A DNA stretch of 44,561 nucleotides from JBFJVD01 sp041624375 (GTDB lineage Bacteria > Chloroflexota > Anaerolineae > Anaerolineales > E44-bin32), in the NCBI GenBank assembly GCA_041624375.1, contig JBFJVD010000003.1, positions 1-44,561 on the forward strand. The letters are read 5' to 3'. Under the pieces are notes generated by a model, which worked only from the letters and a program-made list of their open reading frames with translations, was not told the origin of the DNA and did no database searches. Positions 1 through 8,702 of this stretch are shown here, piece by piece. How positions within the stretch are numbered: the first letter of the stretch is position 1; each line of letters opens with the position of its first letter. Made by a program: the position numbers and the translations under genes.

Positions 1-844
1 ACTTTGCGCCGTCTTCACGCGCCAAATGGGATTCCGTGCAGAAGAGGTATTGGGGGCATGTCTCACCCATCACCGGCAGGCCGCGCCGGCGCGCATAGCG
101 CAGCTGATCCAGTTCACCTGCGCTGTTCATATGAACCACGTACAGCGGAGCTCCGGCCTGCGCCGCGAGCGCGATGCCGCGCAGAACCGCCTCAATCCCG
201 CCCCACGCAGGACGGGTGCGCGCGTGCCAGATGGGTGCGCGGCGGCCGGCGGCCACGGCTTCGGAGGTCAGGCGGTCGATCACGTCACCGTTTTCGGCAT
301 GCAGCATCGTCAACATCTCGTGGGTTGCACAAGCACGCATCACGTCAAAGATCTCGCCATCCTGAAGGCGGAGGCGGCCGTTGTACGCCATGAAAACTTT
401 GACTGTGGGGATCCCTTGCTCGAGAAGCAGCGGAATCTGCTTGAGGACACCCTCATCGAGCCGGGTGATATTCATGTGAAAGCCGTAATCAATCGCCGCC
501 CGCGGGCGAGCTTTCGCCTTCCAGAGATCGATCGAATCCATCAGACCCGTGGCTTCGTGAGGGATAAAATCCATCACAGTCGTCGTCCCACCAAAGGCAG
601 CCGCTTTGTGCCCTGTGTAGTGGTCGTCGGAGCTGACGGTGGCGAACATGGGCAGATCGAAGTGGGTGTGGGGATCGACGCCGCCCGGAAGAATCAGCTT
701 CCCCATCGCATCCACGACATCCGCATCCCCCTGCGGCAGATCCAGGCCGACTGCCGCGATGGTCTCGCCCTCGATCAGAAGGTCGGCCCGCACGGTCTCG
801 GCGGCCGTCACCAGCGTGCCGCCTTGAATGAGCTTGGTGGTCAA
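1..844 (-). CDS. hyuA: Hydantoinase/dihydropyrimidinase, N-terminal part (gene continues past the left edge)
   Basis: This is a cyclic-amide hydrolase of the amidohydrolase superfamily, which opens hydantoin, dihydropyrimidine or related ureide rings in the cytoplasm. The 281 visible codons carry the family's binuclear metal site: H59 and H61 in VDPHTH, the lysine that becomes carboxylated at K148 in TVKVFMAYN, H181 in MLHAEN and H237 in VVHMNSAGE. The metal-binding Asp and the C-terminus lie outside the window. The start is a TTG at 842-844 with GAGGAGG about 8 nt upstream; no ATG fits. The family normally has about 460 residues, so roughly 60 percent is present. The gene follows a hairpin at 903-922 and may be transcribed separately from 966-3929. 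Its likely partners are the carbamoyltransferases and carbamate kinase at 15-18 kb, as with HyuA in the E. coli yge locus. The substrate cannot be read from sequence; dihydropyrimidine, hydantoin or a urate-derived ureide are all possible. Confidence 0.9.
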   Translation of the reverse strand, partial: MTTKLIQGGTLVTAAETVRADLLIEGETIAAVGLDLPQGDADVVDAMGKLILPGGVDPHTHFDLPMFATVSSDDHYTGHKAAAFGGTTTVMDFIPHEATGLMDSIDLWKAKARPRAAIDYGFHMNITRLDEGVLKQIPLLLEQGIPTVKVFMAYNGRLRLQDGEIFDVMRACATHEMLTMLHAENGDVIDRLTSEAVAAGRRAPIWHARTRPAWGGIEAVLRGIALAAQAGAPLYVVHMNSAGELDQLRYARRRGLPVMGETCPQYLFCTESHLAREDGAK

Positions 845-902
845 TGCCGTCCTCCTCGGCTAAGCGAGATGCTCCCATTTCATCCTAGCAGAGGCGCGAA
901 AC

Positions 903-922
903 GCCCCCTGGAATCAGGGGGC
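903..922 (-). terminator. Hairpin downstream of the 966-1337 gene, possible terminator
   Basis: An 8-bp perfect stem (GCCCCCTG / CAGGGGGC) with a 4-nt loop lies 44 nt past the stop codon of the membrane-protein gene. On the minus strand it is followed by only a short GTTT tail, so termination may be partial. It separates the DUF2207 group from the hydantoinase gene. Confidence 0.5.
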
Positions 923-965
923 TGTCCTTGGCGGAAGATGGTTTGCAGGTCGATCTACGTCCGGA

Positions 966-1337
966 TCAGGAGACCAGTTCGATCAGGGCTCGCAGCGTGC
1001 CGGCGACTGCAACGTAGCTCAGGCCGTACACCACGCCTCCCTGCCAGTAGCTCCACAAAGGGTGCTGCTGCGGGCTCTCATCATCCTCAGACTGCTGGCT
1101 CTCCGGCATAAAGGCCTGGTAGAACTCGCGCAGGCTGGCAGATGCTTCATGGGAGTTGATATGCTCGCGAAGGCTGCGGTAGACGAGCCACAAGAGGAGG
1201 CCAAGCGCACCGTTCAGCAGGGCACCCGGCAGCAAATCCAGGCGATTGGTGAGCAGGGCGATGGCCACCACCGCCGGGGTCAGTGTGAGTAGCAGCTGGA
1301 ACGCCGCCAGTGAAAAACCAACCATTGCAGACAACAT
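966..1337 (-). CDS. Small membrane protein of unknown function
   Basis: I do not recognise this family. The protein has about 123 residues with two hydrophobic segments near the N-terminus (FSLAAFQLLLTLTPAVVAIA and LLPGALLNGALGLLLWLVY). A polar loop of about 45 residues follows, rich in Ser, Glu and Gln, and then a third hydrophobic stretch near the C-terminus (GGVVYGLSYVAVAGTLRALI). The start chosen is the ATG at 1337, which has GAGG 7 nt upstream. ATGs at 1343 and 1373 are also in frame. It lies about 150 bp behind the zinc-ribbon gene at 1492-2010 on the same strand and probably closes that transcription unit. Confidence 0.6.
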   Translation of the reverse strand: MLSAMVGFSLAAFQLLLTLTPAVVAIALLTNRLDLLPGALLNGALGLLLWLVYRSLREHINSHEASASLREFYQAFMPESQQSEDDESPQQHPLWSYWQGGVVYGLSYVAVAGTLRALIELVS

Positions 1338-1491
1338 GTGCATACCTCTTCGCGTACCTCGGTTGCGATTCATTGTAGCGACCCCGGGCCGGGTTCGGCC
1401 TTACAGGTGTCTTGCAGCCGCAGTCGCAGGAAAAAGCGATCGGACCCTGCTCTGTGCCGCAGCAGGGTCCGTTCAATGCTGCAGATCGCCG

Positions 1492-2010
1492 TCAGCTGAG
1501 GAAATACTCCGTCCCGCAGTAAGGGCAGGTGGCCACCCCCTTGCCCCCGAGCTTGATCTCGCCGCCGCACTGCTTGCATCGCTCAAGTCCCTGAAGCTGC
1601 GAGGCGTCCTCCGAATACAGGATACCTTCGTCCCAAAAGATGTAGCCGCTGAACAGGCCCATCCCCACCAGTGCATGGATCTTTTGCTGCACCTCATCGC
1701 GTGAGGAGCGGAGCTCAAGCACCAGCTCGCTAATCGGGACCTGCCCGCGGCTCTTGACGATGTCCAGGATGCGCCGCATTTCCTGGCGCTCGGCGTCCTC
1801 TTGCGCCTCCTGGCCGCTGCGCACGAACAGGAAGATGCCTGCGCCGATCAATGGCAGCAAGATCACCGCTATCAGCCCGCCGCCGAGCAGCGCGCCGCCC
1901 GTCTGAAGATTCCCACCGGTGAGGGAGGAGATCAGCCAGAGCGCGCCGATCAGGCCTAGCCCCAGCCCACCGAAAATGAGCAAGATTCCGATCACTCTTC
2001 CGCTGTTCAA
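1492..2010 (-). CDS. Membrane protein with winged-helix-like region and C-terminal zinc ribbon
   Basis: The 172-residue protein has two N-terminal transmembrane helices (about 6-28 and 41-64). A charged cytoplasmic region follows with a helix-turn-helix-like stretch (ILDIVKSRGQVPISELV, about 81-97). The C-terminal zinc ribbon has two CxxC pairs, CKQC (about 143-146) and CPYC (about 161-164). The start is a TTG at 2010 with AAAGGAG upstream. It lies 35 bp behind the DUF2207 gene and is probably co-transcribed with it. DUF2207 proteins often occur with zinc-ribbon or LemA-type membrane proteins, so the two may work together at the membrane. No enzymatic function is visible. Confidence 0.7.
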   Translation of the reverse strand: MNSGRVIGILLIFGGLGLGLIGALWLISSLTGGNLQTGGALLGGGLIAVILLPLIGAGIFLFVRSGQEAQEDAERQEMRRILDIVKSRGQVPISELVLELRSSRDEVQQKIHALVGMGLFSGYIFWDEGILYSEDASQLQGLERCKQCGGEIKLGGKGVATCPYCGTEYFLS

Positions 2011-2045
2011 ATTCGCTCCTTTAGCTATTCCTGCACCCTGTTCGA

Positions 2046-3929
2046 TTATCCGAAACCGCGCGCCCCACCCCCGCCGCCGCCCCCACCGCTGAATCCGCCG
2101 CCGCTAAATCCACCGCCACCGCTTGAGCCGCTGGAGGACGGCGCCGATCCCAGCACCCGTCCAGTGCTGTTCAGCAGGCTGGTCAGGCCATCGCTCATGC
2201 TTTGCAGCCCGCCGGAGAGGCTGTCGGACATCCCCTGCAACCCACCGGGCCCGGTGGAGCCAGCCGGCGCCGCCTTAGCCAACCGGCCGCCGCCGGAGCC
2301 GCCCGAGGCGATCGGCCTGCTCATGGGATGCGGGATGTACCAGCCGGGCGCAGGCGCCTCTGTGAGGCGGCTGAACTTGTTCACCCAGGAGTTTTTCATC
2401 CCGAAGGCAATCGCATAAGGCAGGTAGCGATCGAACAGCTGCGCAGCCTCCTTAAGATCTTGATGCCTTTCGATCTCTAGCAGGTACTTCTTGAAGGCAA
2501 GCCAGCGTGCCGAGGCCTCCGAGCCCTTTAGGGTTTTCACCGGCATGGCTCCGCCGGCGATCAGCACGGATAGACCGGCGATTCCGAGCGCGACCGGGAG
2601 ACAAAAGAAAGCCCCGGCATACACCGCAAGCGGTGCAGCCACAAACAGAGAAAGGAAGGCGAGCACGATGACGCCGACCCCGATGCCGCGATACGCGTTG
2701 CGGACCTTATCAGGCCGGCGCTTGAAATAACCTTCGCGCTCCAGTGATTCGTACAGCGTTTCCTGGATCTTGGGGAGCTGTTTGTAGAACTTGTTGCGCA
2801 GATCACTCAGCTTGCGTGAGTCCCGGCTCTTGCCGAAGAGACCGCGCATGACCTGGCGCTCATAGGGTGCCAGCGCCTCATCCACTGATTTCAGCCGGCG
2901 GAAGATATGATCCGTCGAACTCAGCCCGAAGAAGCCGCGCTCCTGGGTCTCTTCGATGGCCAGATAGCCCTTGCGCGCCAAATCGATGATCGTGGCGACA
3001 ACATCGTTCATATCGGCTTGTTCGTCGATGAGCGAGCCAAGCAAGCCAGCCGGCAGCTCCTCCGGGGGCTCACTGACATACTCCGGCACGGGACCGATCT
3101 CGGGGTCTCTGCCCCGCATATACCAGAGTAAATAGGCAAGGATCGGTCCGCCGACGGCGCCGAGGATCGCCACGACCCCGATCAGGAGATTCAACCAGGG
3201 CCGCACGTTCAGTGTATAGAACTGCTCCTGGTCGACACGCTCCTGCCAGCTGGGCTTGACGGCGGGCACAACACCGTGTGTGAATTCGACTCCGATGTCG
3301 ATGAATTCGGAGCCCGCCATCGGCCTTGTGGCTGTATAGGTGACAGTACGGCCATTGTTGTTCTGCACCCAGTCGACCCGCACACCAGCCGAATCGGGGT
3401 TTGTGATAATGCTGGCGCCTTCAGGGAGCGTGACGGTGACCGTGGCATTCTCGATCGGGAAGTCCCGCTCCCCGCTGATGGCAAGCCACTGAAGCTTGTC
3501 GCCCGTCTCGTAGATTCGAACGGCGCCATCAACAGTGTAGGAAAGGTCGTAGGTTCTTGTCTCGTTCGCAACCGGCGGGAAGTACCATCGAACTTCGATC
3601 TCGTCGCCCGAGCGCGTGGTGTAGAACTCGTATGGATCATTGGTAAAGGATCGCTCGAGGTAAGTCCGGCCGCCGGGTTCACTGATGGCAAGGTTCCGTA
3701 TCCCCTCGGTGTTGCGCAGCGGGATGATCGCGAAACCGAAGGTGAACGTGCCGGAGGTGAAGTTGATGCTCTGGCGTTCAACGACCTGCATCGTCCCGTC
3801 GGCCTGGACGGTGAGAAAGACGTCGTAGCGCTCCCAGACGAGCGTTTTCGATTGAGCAGCCGCCGGAAAAGTCAGACTGAGTCCGAACAGGAGGCTGAGC
3901 AACATGAGTGCCAGGCGGACTCGGCGCAT
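2046..3929 (-). CDS. DUF2207 family membrane protein
   Basis: The 627-residue protein has a Sec signal peptide (RLALMLLSLLFGLSLTFPAAA). A long external beta-rich domain (about 27-240) has the WERYDVFLTVQADGTMQVVE opening typical of DUF2207. A transmembrane helix lies near 245-270 (LIGVVAILGAVGGPILAYLL) and a cytoplasmic domain follows (VVATIIDLARKGYLAIEET). A helical pair at about 410-455 comes next, then a Gly/Ser-rich tail ending in runs of glycine, which also marks this family. The biochemical role is unknown. The start is the ATG at 3929 with GAGGAGG 4-5 nt upstream. It is the first gene of a likely operon with the zinc-ribbon gene (35 bp away) and the small membrane protein. Confidence 0.88.
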   Translation of the reverse strand: MRRVRLALMLLSLLFGLSLTFPAAAQSKTLVWERYDVFLTVQADGTMQVVERQSINFTSGTFTFGFAIIPLRNTEGIRNLAISEPGGRTYLERSFTNDPYEFYTTRSGDEIEVRWYFPPVANETRTYDLSYTVDGAVRIYETGDKLQWLAISGERDFPIENATVTVTLPEGASIITNPDSAGVRVDWVQNNNGRTVTYTATRPMAGSEFIDIGVEFTHGVVPAVKPSWQERVDQEQFYTLNVRPWLNLLIGVVAILGAVGGPILAYLLWYMRGRDPEIGPVPEYVSEPPEELPAGLLGSLIDEQADMNDVVATIIDLARKGYLAIEETQERGFFGLSSTDHIFRRLKSVDEALAPYERQVMRGLFGKSRDSRKLSDLRNKFYKQLPKIQETLYESLEREGYFKRRPDKVRNAYRGIGVGVIVLAFLSLFVAAPLAVYAGAFFCLPVALGIAGLSVLIAGGAMPVKTLKGSEASARWLAFKKYLLEIERHQDLKEAAQLFDRYLPYAIAFGMKNSWVNKFSRLTEAPAPGWYIPHPMSRPIASGGSGGGRLAKAAPAGSTGPGGLQGMSDSLSGGLQSMSDGLTSLLNSTGRVLGSAPSSSGSSGGGGFSGGGFSGGGGGGGGARGFG

Positions 3930-3989
3930 GGGACCTCCTCAAGCTGGAGCCGGGTCGGCGCGAGGTTGATCGCGACCGCCCAGCGATGA

Positions 3990-4018
3990 ATGATACAACC
4001 ACTGAAGTCCGATGTCGA
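3990..4018 (-). promoter_or_regulatory. Sigma70-type promoter for the DUF2207 operon
   Basis: Read on the minus strand, TCGACA (4013-4018) and TATCAT (3990-3995) are separated by exactly 17 bp. Each hexamer matches consensus at five of six positions. Transcription would start about 54 nt upstream of the DUF2207 ATG. The rest of 3930-4115 holds no gene I can support. Confidence 0.6.
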
Positions 4019-4115
4019 GCGCTCTCGAGCTCCCCACAGCGTAGCGGAGCCTGGGTTTCAGCCATCTTCCTCCGGAGGCACACATCTGGCCGGACGCAAG
4101 CTTGACGGATAGCTG

Positions 4116-4598
4116 TCAGCTGGCGTCCGACCCCGCCTTCCCTCCCAGTGACCTCCGAAGGAGAGTCCCGGCCCCGAGTGTGTCGGCGGGCAGCGTCAGG
4201 TCCTTCAACTCGCTCCCCTGGAGGAGGCGGGCGCCGCTGGTGTAGCCAAACGTGAAGCGCTTCCACTTCCCAGCCAGGATCGGCTGTGGGAGCGCCTCGA
4301 GTGGACCCAGCTGGAATTTGAGATAGGGTTCTTCAGCGCGCGGGTGATCGGGCTCACCCCGAAGCAGCTGCGCGCGTGTCGTCAATTCAAAGCCTGTCAC
4401 CGGGGCCAGGTAGCGCACCGACCAGCGCTCCGGGCCATATGCGGCTGTCTGGTAGAAGGCGATCCAGTCAACGCGCAGGATCTTTGGGGCATGCTGGAGC
4501 GGAACACGATACCAGCCGAGAACACGAGCGATTTCCAGATCGCGAGGGCTTGGCAGAATGGCGACGAGGACGAGGTCTTCCGGGTTGAGCGTGGACAT
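4116..4598 (-). CDS. Conserved-looking hypothetical protein, 160 aa
   Basis: I do not recognise this protein. It is soluble, with no signal peptide or membrane segment. It opens with an acidic, hydrophobic stretch (LNPEDLVLVAILPSPRDLEI) and continues with aromatic motifs (GWYRVPL, DWIAFYQTAAYG, WSVRYLAPV) and a WKRFTFGYTS block near residues 111-120. The ATG at 4598 has a purine-rich GGGGGAAA site about 5 nt upstream, and the frame keeps coding-like composition to its stop. It lies about 90 bp downstream of the WD40 protein gene on the same strand. The GWYRVPL motif recalls small beta-rich nucleic-acid or nuclease-associated domains, but this is only an impression. Confidence 0.6.
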   Translation of the reverse strand: MSTLNPEDLVLVAILPSPRDLEIARVLGWYRVPLQHAPKILRVDWIAFYQTAAYGPERWSVRYLAPVTGFELTTRAQLLRGEPDHPRAEEPYLKFQLGPLEALPQPILAGKWKRFTFGYTSGARLLQGSELKDLTLPADTLGAGTLLRRSLGGKAGSDAS

Positions 4599-4687
4599 AT
4601 CTTTCCCCCTCTATGGCCATATGGGCCGATTGGCTGCACATCCTGGTTTAGCGTTCTGGGTCGATCGTCGCTCCACCTCCCTTCATG

Positions 4688-6217
4688 TCAGGGCTTTGGC
4701 GATTCCCCATCCTTGTCGGAGGGCTTCTCAGCGGGCTTCGATGATGCCTCTTGAAAGACTCCCCCGGCTTCCTGCAGGTTGAGCGTCAGCACCTTCCACA
4801 GAAAGCGGCCGCTCGCCCGCAGGACCTGGCGCCATCCGGCTCCCGCCCGGCGCATGCGGATCGTCATCGTCGTCAGATAGAGCAAAAGAACCCCCAGCGC
4901 GAAGATCGGGGCGACGGCGCCGAGGAATTCGCCGACGTCCCTCAGCCCATTGACCAGGCGAGTTGAGCCGCCAGCCGGCGTCGGAGATGGCGTGGGCGAG
5001 AGCGTCGCGGTTGGCGCCGCCGGGGGGCTTTCCGTGGGAGCCGGCTGAGTGTCGATAGGTTCTTCGGTCGGCGGCGCTGTTCTCGTTGGAGTCATGCTTG
5101 CCGACGGTGTTGGGGTCGCCGTCGCCGGCACCGGGACCCCAAAGATGATCAGCTCGCTCTCGGCAGCCAGGGCGATCCGCCGGCCATCGGGTGAGAAGCG
5201 GCAGCCGTAGCTGAGCGGCCGCTGGGTAATCTCGAAAAGCCGGTCCAGGGTCTCCGCTTCAAAGATGCGCAGCTTCCCATCGGCGGTACAGGCGACGAGC
5301 AGGGTGCCATCCGGCGAGTAGCTGATGTCGATCAGTTCGGCCGGCACAGTTGTTTGCTGGAGGACCTGGCGGCTGCCGACATCGACGTTGAGCAGAGCGC
5401 CTTCGAACGTGGCGATCGCCAGAGAATCCTCGACGAGTGGATGGAACGCCAGCTTACTCGGCACGAGGATCAGGTCGGAGCGAGCCAGCTGAGAGACCGT
5501 GCGCGACCAGCGGAAATCGATCACCACCGTGGCCTCTTCGTTGACCTGCCACAGGATGATGGACCCATCTGAAGAAGCGGCCGTCAGGGTGCGGCCGTCT
5601 GCGGCAAAAGCCAGATCGTTGATCTTGAATTCAGGATCAAAATTGAACGACCCGGTACGCCGTCCGTCCGCCGTTCGCCAGCTCAGAACCCGGTTGTCGC
5701 CATATCCGGCGATCAAGTTGAGGCCGCTCGGAGAAAACGCCAGGGCTTCGACCGAGTAGGTACTTCCGGCGCTGAAGATGCGATCCGGGATCAGCTCAGA
5801 ATCGGTGAGAAACCAGAGGCGGATCGACGTGTCCCAGGACGCGCTCGCCAGCAGATCACGGTCTTCCGGCGAGAAGGCAAGGTCGGTCACCGTGCCGGCA
5901 TGACCTTCCTCACCGACCTGAAGGGGAACCAGATCGGCCGTCTCCCAGGCGGATACGGAGCCACCATCGAAACCGGCCGCGATCCACGCACCATCACCCT
6001 GGCTGAACGCCACTGTGTTCAGCCGGACATCCTGCGGATAGGGCAGCGCCCCAATCCGTGTCAGGCGATCCAGATTTTCTGTGGTGATCGGTTCGAGAAC
6101 AGGGCTCTCATCCTGCACCAACCGGGCGGTCGTGCGTCCGCGGGCGCTCGTGAGACCGCCCCAGGCGAGCAGCAGAATGACCACGCCATGCAGCGTCGCC
6201 CCCAACCTCGAACGCAA
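4688..6217 (-). CDS. Membrane-anchored seven-bladed WD40 repeat protein
   Basis: The 509-residue protein appears to be exported. An N-terminal hydrophobic segment (LHGVVILLLAWGGLTSARG) acts as a signal or anchor. Seven WD40-type blades follow, each with an AFSP-like motif and a terminal W or equivalent (ASASWDTSIRLW, AASSDGSIILW, CTADGKLRIF and others). Then comes a Thr/Pro-rich stalk (about 380-430), a transmembrane helix (FLGAVAPIFALGVLLLYLTT) and a charged cytoplasmic tail. The start chosen is a TTG at 6217 with AAGGG upstream. An ATG at 6295 is in frame but would overlap the upstream PLP-enzyme gene by 44 bp. WD40 propellers are scaffolds, so no catalytic role is implied. It is the last gene of the long minus-strand run and may be an unrelated passenger. 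Confidence 0.8.
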   Translation of the reverse strand: MRSRLGATLHGVVILLLAWGGLTSARGRTTARLVQDESPVLEPITTENLDRLTRIGALPYPQDVRLNTVAFSQGDGAWIAAGFDGGSVSAWETADLVPLQVGEEGHAGTVTDLAFSPEDRDLLASASWDTSIRLWFLTDSELIPDRIFSAGSTYSVEALAFSPSGLNLIAGYGDNRVLSWRTADGRRTGSFNFDPEFKINDLAFAADGRTLTAASSDGSIILWQVNEEATVVIDFRWSRTVSQLARSDLILVPSKLAFHPLVEDSLAIATFEGALLNVDVGSRQVLQQTTVPAELIDISYSPDGTLLVACTADGKLRIFEAETLDRLFEITQRPLSYGCRFSPDGRRIALAAESELIIFGVPVPATATPTPSASMTPTRTAPPTEEPIDTQPAPTESPPAAPTATLSPTPSPTPAGGSTRLVNGLRDVGEFLGAVAPIFALGVLLLYLTTMTIRMRRAGAGWRQVLRASGRFLWKVLTLNLQEAGGVFQEASSKPAEKPSDKDGESPKP

Positions 6218-6251
6218 GAGAATCCCTTCAGCCGTGCGGCGCCTTCCCAGC

Positions 6252-7730
6252 TCAAGCCGCCTCGGGCAACCCAACTTCCTGATTAAATGCCTCAATCAGC
6301 GAGTCGATGTCTTCGACCTGGCGCTGAATACCCGTCCAATAGTCGCGATCGTACCACTGCGCCATAATCTCATCGAACTCCCGACCCTGCTGCTCGACCC
6401 AGGTGAAGTACTTCAAGTTGTGGATCCGCCGCCGGTCGGTGTAGCGAAGCTCCAGCATATGGTCTGTGGAAGCTCCCTTGAGATAGCGCGCATCATCGGC
6501 TGCCGCCAGCTTCTCGTCGTAGTCACCTTCGGTCGAGCGCAGCTCCTCGAGGCGGCTGCGGTAGAGATCCATCGAATCGGTGAGCACCGTCACCACAACA
6601 TCCTCCGGACCGAGCTCGAAGTAGCGGGCGAACTTGATCGCTGAGAGGAGATTGGCGATCCCAGAGAACCCGAGCAGATCCAGCTGTTCCACCAATTCTT
6701 CCGGAACGCCTTGCCCAACGAGATGGCCGCGGCCGGCCGGCTCATTGAACAGCCGCGCCAGGGACACAACCGCCTGATCATCGATCGCCACGACCACGTC
6801 CGTGTTGGCCAGGTTGTGGATCCAGGGGACATGCTTGTCCCCGATGCCTTCGATGCGGTGGGCGCCGAATCCATTTTCCAGCAGTGTCGGGCACTGCAGC
6901 GCTTCGCTGGCAACGATCTTGCTGCCCGGGAAGGCTTGCTTGAGGTAATCGCCGCAGGCGATCGTTCCGGCGGAACCGGTCGTGAGCGCGACGCCCATAT
7001 AGCGATCGTCCGGGCCAAGCTCTTGCTGCAGAACCTCTTCGATGGCATGCCCGGTGACCTCATAGTGCCAGAGGTAGTTCCCGAACTCCTCGAACTGGTT
7101 GAAAATCATCAAATCCTGGCCGGAGCGGCGCAGTTCCCAGCACTTGTCGAAGATCTCCTTGACGTTCGATTCGCTGCCGGGCGTCTTGATCACCTCGCCG
7201 GCGATGCCCGCCAGCCAGTCGAAGCGCTCCTTGCTCATCCCTTCCGGAAGGATGGCGATCGATTCACAGCCCAGCAGGGCTGAGTCGTACGCGCCGCCGC
7301 GGCAGTAGTTGCCGGTGGATGGCCAGACGGCTTTCTGGCTGGTGGGATCAAACTGGCCGGTGACCAGTCGGGGGACCAGGCAGCCAAAAGCAGCGCCGAC
7401 CTTGTGGGCTCCGGTTGGGAACCATTTGCCGACCAGGGCCAGAATTCGCGCCTCGACCCCGGTCAGGCTGCTGGGGAATTCGAGGTAGTTGACGCCGCCG
7501 AAGCCGCCGCCATGCTCAACCGGCTCATTTTTCCAAGTGATTCGGAAGAGATTCAGAGGGTTCAGATCCCAAAGCCCCACGCCCGTGAGCTGTTCACGGA
7601 CCTCCGGAGGGATGCGGGAGGGGTCCTTCATCTGTGCGAAGGTAGGGATGATAATGCCGCGCTCGCGTACCCGCGCCGCTGCGTTCGCCCGGCGTGCGGG
7701 CTCGACCATGAGATCGATGTTCATTTGCAT
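6252..7730 (-). CDS. Fold-type II PLP-dependent enzyme (cysteine synthase/TrpB-like), 492 aa
   Basis: This is a pyridoxal-phosphate enzyme of the tryptophan-synthase-beta superfamily. K110 in FPTGAHKVG is the probable Schiff-base lysine, STGN (138-141) the Asn loop over the cofactor, and TTGSAGT (250-256) the phosphate-binding loop. At 492 residues it is longer than YgeX diaminopropionate ammonia-lyase (about 400) and has a long C-terminal extension (about 390-492). It is probably a beta-elimination or ammonia-lyase-type enzyme; the substrate is unknown. Its place in a cluster with YgeW, carbamate kinase and hydantoinase suggests it fills the YgeX slot (2,3-diaminopropionate to pyruvate and ammonia), but that is inference. 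ATG 7730 follows the glycosyltransferase TAG with no gap and has AGGAG 4 nt upstream; the ATG at 7724 is an alternative. Confidence 0.85.
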   Translation of the reverse strand: MQMNIDLMVEPARRANAAARVRERGIIIPTFAQMKDPSRIPPEVREQLTGVGLWDLNPLNLFRITWKNEPVEHGGGFGGVNYLEFPSSLTGVEARILALVGKWFPTGAHKVGAAFGCLVPRLVTGQFDPTSQKAVWPSTGNYCRGGAYDSALLGCESIAILPEGMSKERFDWLAGIAGEVIKTPGSESNVKEIFDKCWELRRSGQDLMIFNQFEEFGNYLWHYEVTGHAIEEVLQQELGPDDRYMGVALTTGSAGTIACGDYLKQAFPGSKIVASEALQCPTLLENGFGAHRIEGIGDKHVPWIHNLANTDVVVAIDDQAVVSLARLFNEPAGRGHLVGQGVPEELVEQLDLLGFSGIANLLSAIKFARYFELGPEDVVVTVLTDSMDLYRSRLEELRSTEGDYDEKLAAADDARYLKGASTDHMLELRYTDRRRIHNLKYFTWVEQQGREFDEIMAQWYDRDYWTGIQRQVEDIDSLIEAFNQEVGLPEAA

Positions 7731-8702
7731 CTACTCCTGAGTCTCAACCGTGCTGGCTGGCTGCTGGAAATCCTCGGGGGCTTCACGGACGATGTAGAGT
7801 GGGCGCCCTTTGGCTTCGTCGTAGAGGCGGCCGACGTACTCACCCAGAATCCCAAGCGAAATCAGCTGGACGCCGCCGAGGAACAGGACGGCAATCAGGG
7901 TGGTCGCCTGACCGAAGAACGCCTGGCTGCCCGCCAGCCGGAGCGCAATGACAATCGGAATGGCAAGTGCGCTGAGTCCAGCACAGACAAACCCGAAGTA
8001 CGTTGCCAGCTGCAGCGGAAAGAACGAGAAGCTGGTAATGGCATTGATGGCGAACGCGAGCATCTTCCGGAATGGATATTTGGTCTCTCCGGCGAAGCGC
8101 GCGGCCCGGCGGTACGGCACGCCTGTCTGACGGAACCCGACCCAAACGGACATCCCGCGCAGGAAGCGATGTCGCTCCCGCATGCTCGACAGAGCCCCGA
8201 CGACTTTGCGGTCGATGAGCCGGAAATCCCCGGTGTCGAGCGGGATGTCGACATCGGTGATGCGGCGGATCAGCCGATAGAAGATCGATGCGGTGAATTC
8301 CTTGAACCAGGTCTCACCTTCGCGCTCGGCTCGAATGGCATAGACGACTTCGTAGCCTTCTCGCCAGCGCTGGATCAGCTCGGGGATCAGTTCGGGCGGG
8401 TCCTGCAGATCGGCGTCGATGATCACCACCGCCTGCCCACGGCTGTGATCCAGCCCGGCAGTCACCGCCAGCTGGTGGCCAAAATTGCGGGCGAAGATCA
8501 CTGGCCTGACACGAGGGTCTTGCGCCGCCAGCTCGCGGATGAGATCGGTGGAGCCATCGGTCGAACCGTCGTCCACGAGCAGCAGCTCCCAGGACCCATC
8601 GAGCCCCTCGAGGACAGCCCGCATCCGGCGATAGAGTTCGGGGAGGATCCCCACCTCATTGAAGATTGGAACAACAATCGTATAGTCAATCGCTTCGGTC
8701 AT
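7731..8702 (-). CDS. Family 2 glycosyltransferase, DPM1/GtrB type
   Basis: The 323-residue polyprenyl-phosphate-type glycosyltransferase has an N-terminal GT-A domain: VVPIFNEVGILPEL (about 10-23), LLVDDGSTDGS and the DADLQDPPE metal/nucleotide motif (about 97-105). Two C-terminal transmembrane helices follow (about 232-256 and 267-291). Such enzymes move a sugar from a nucleotide donor to undecaprenyl phosphate at the inner membrane face. Its ATG overlaps the threonine-synthase-like stop by 4 bp (ATGA) and its stop abuts the PLP-enzyme start, so it is translationally locked into the run despite having no evident link to nucleobase catabolism. The acceptor and sugar cannot be told from sequence. 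Confidence 0.88.
   Translation of the reverse strand: MTEAIDYTIVVPIFNEVGILPELYRRMRAVLEGLDGSWELLLVDDGSTDGSTDLIRELAAQDPRVRPVIFARNFGHQLAVTAGLDHSRGQAVVIIDADLQDPPELIPELIQRWREGYEVVYAIRAEREGETWFKEFTASIFYRLIRRITDVDIPLDTGDFRLIDRKVVGALSSMRERHRFLRGMSVWVGFRQTGVPYRRAARFAGETKYPFRKMLAFAINAITSFSFFPLQLATYFGFVCAGLSALAIPIVIALRLAGSQAFFGQATTLIAVLFLGGVQLISLGILGEYVGRLYDEAKGRPLYIVREAPEDFQQPASTVETQE

Noticed and set aside
26..1111. Long plus-strand open frame (361 codons) over the hydantoinase gene
   Set aside because: It is the mirror of the minus-strand gene, which has all the catalytic motifs; the plus-strand translation shows no recognisable domain and runs through the hairpin at 903-922.
4607..4625. Palindromic TATGGCCATA-type sequence upstream of the 160-aa protein
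   Set aside because: Short, restriction-site-like palindrome with no promoter next to it; likely chance.
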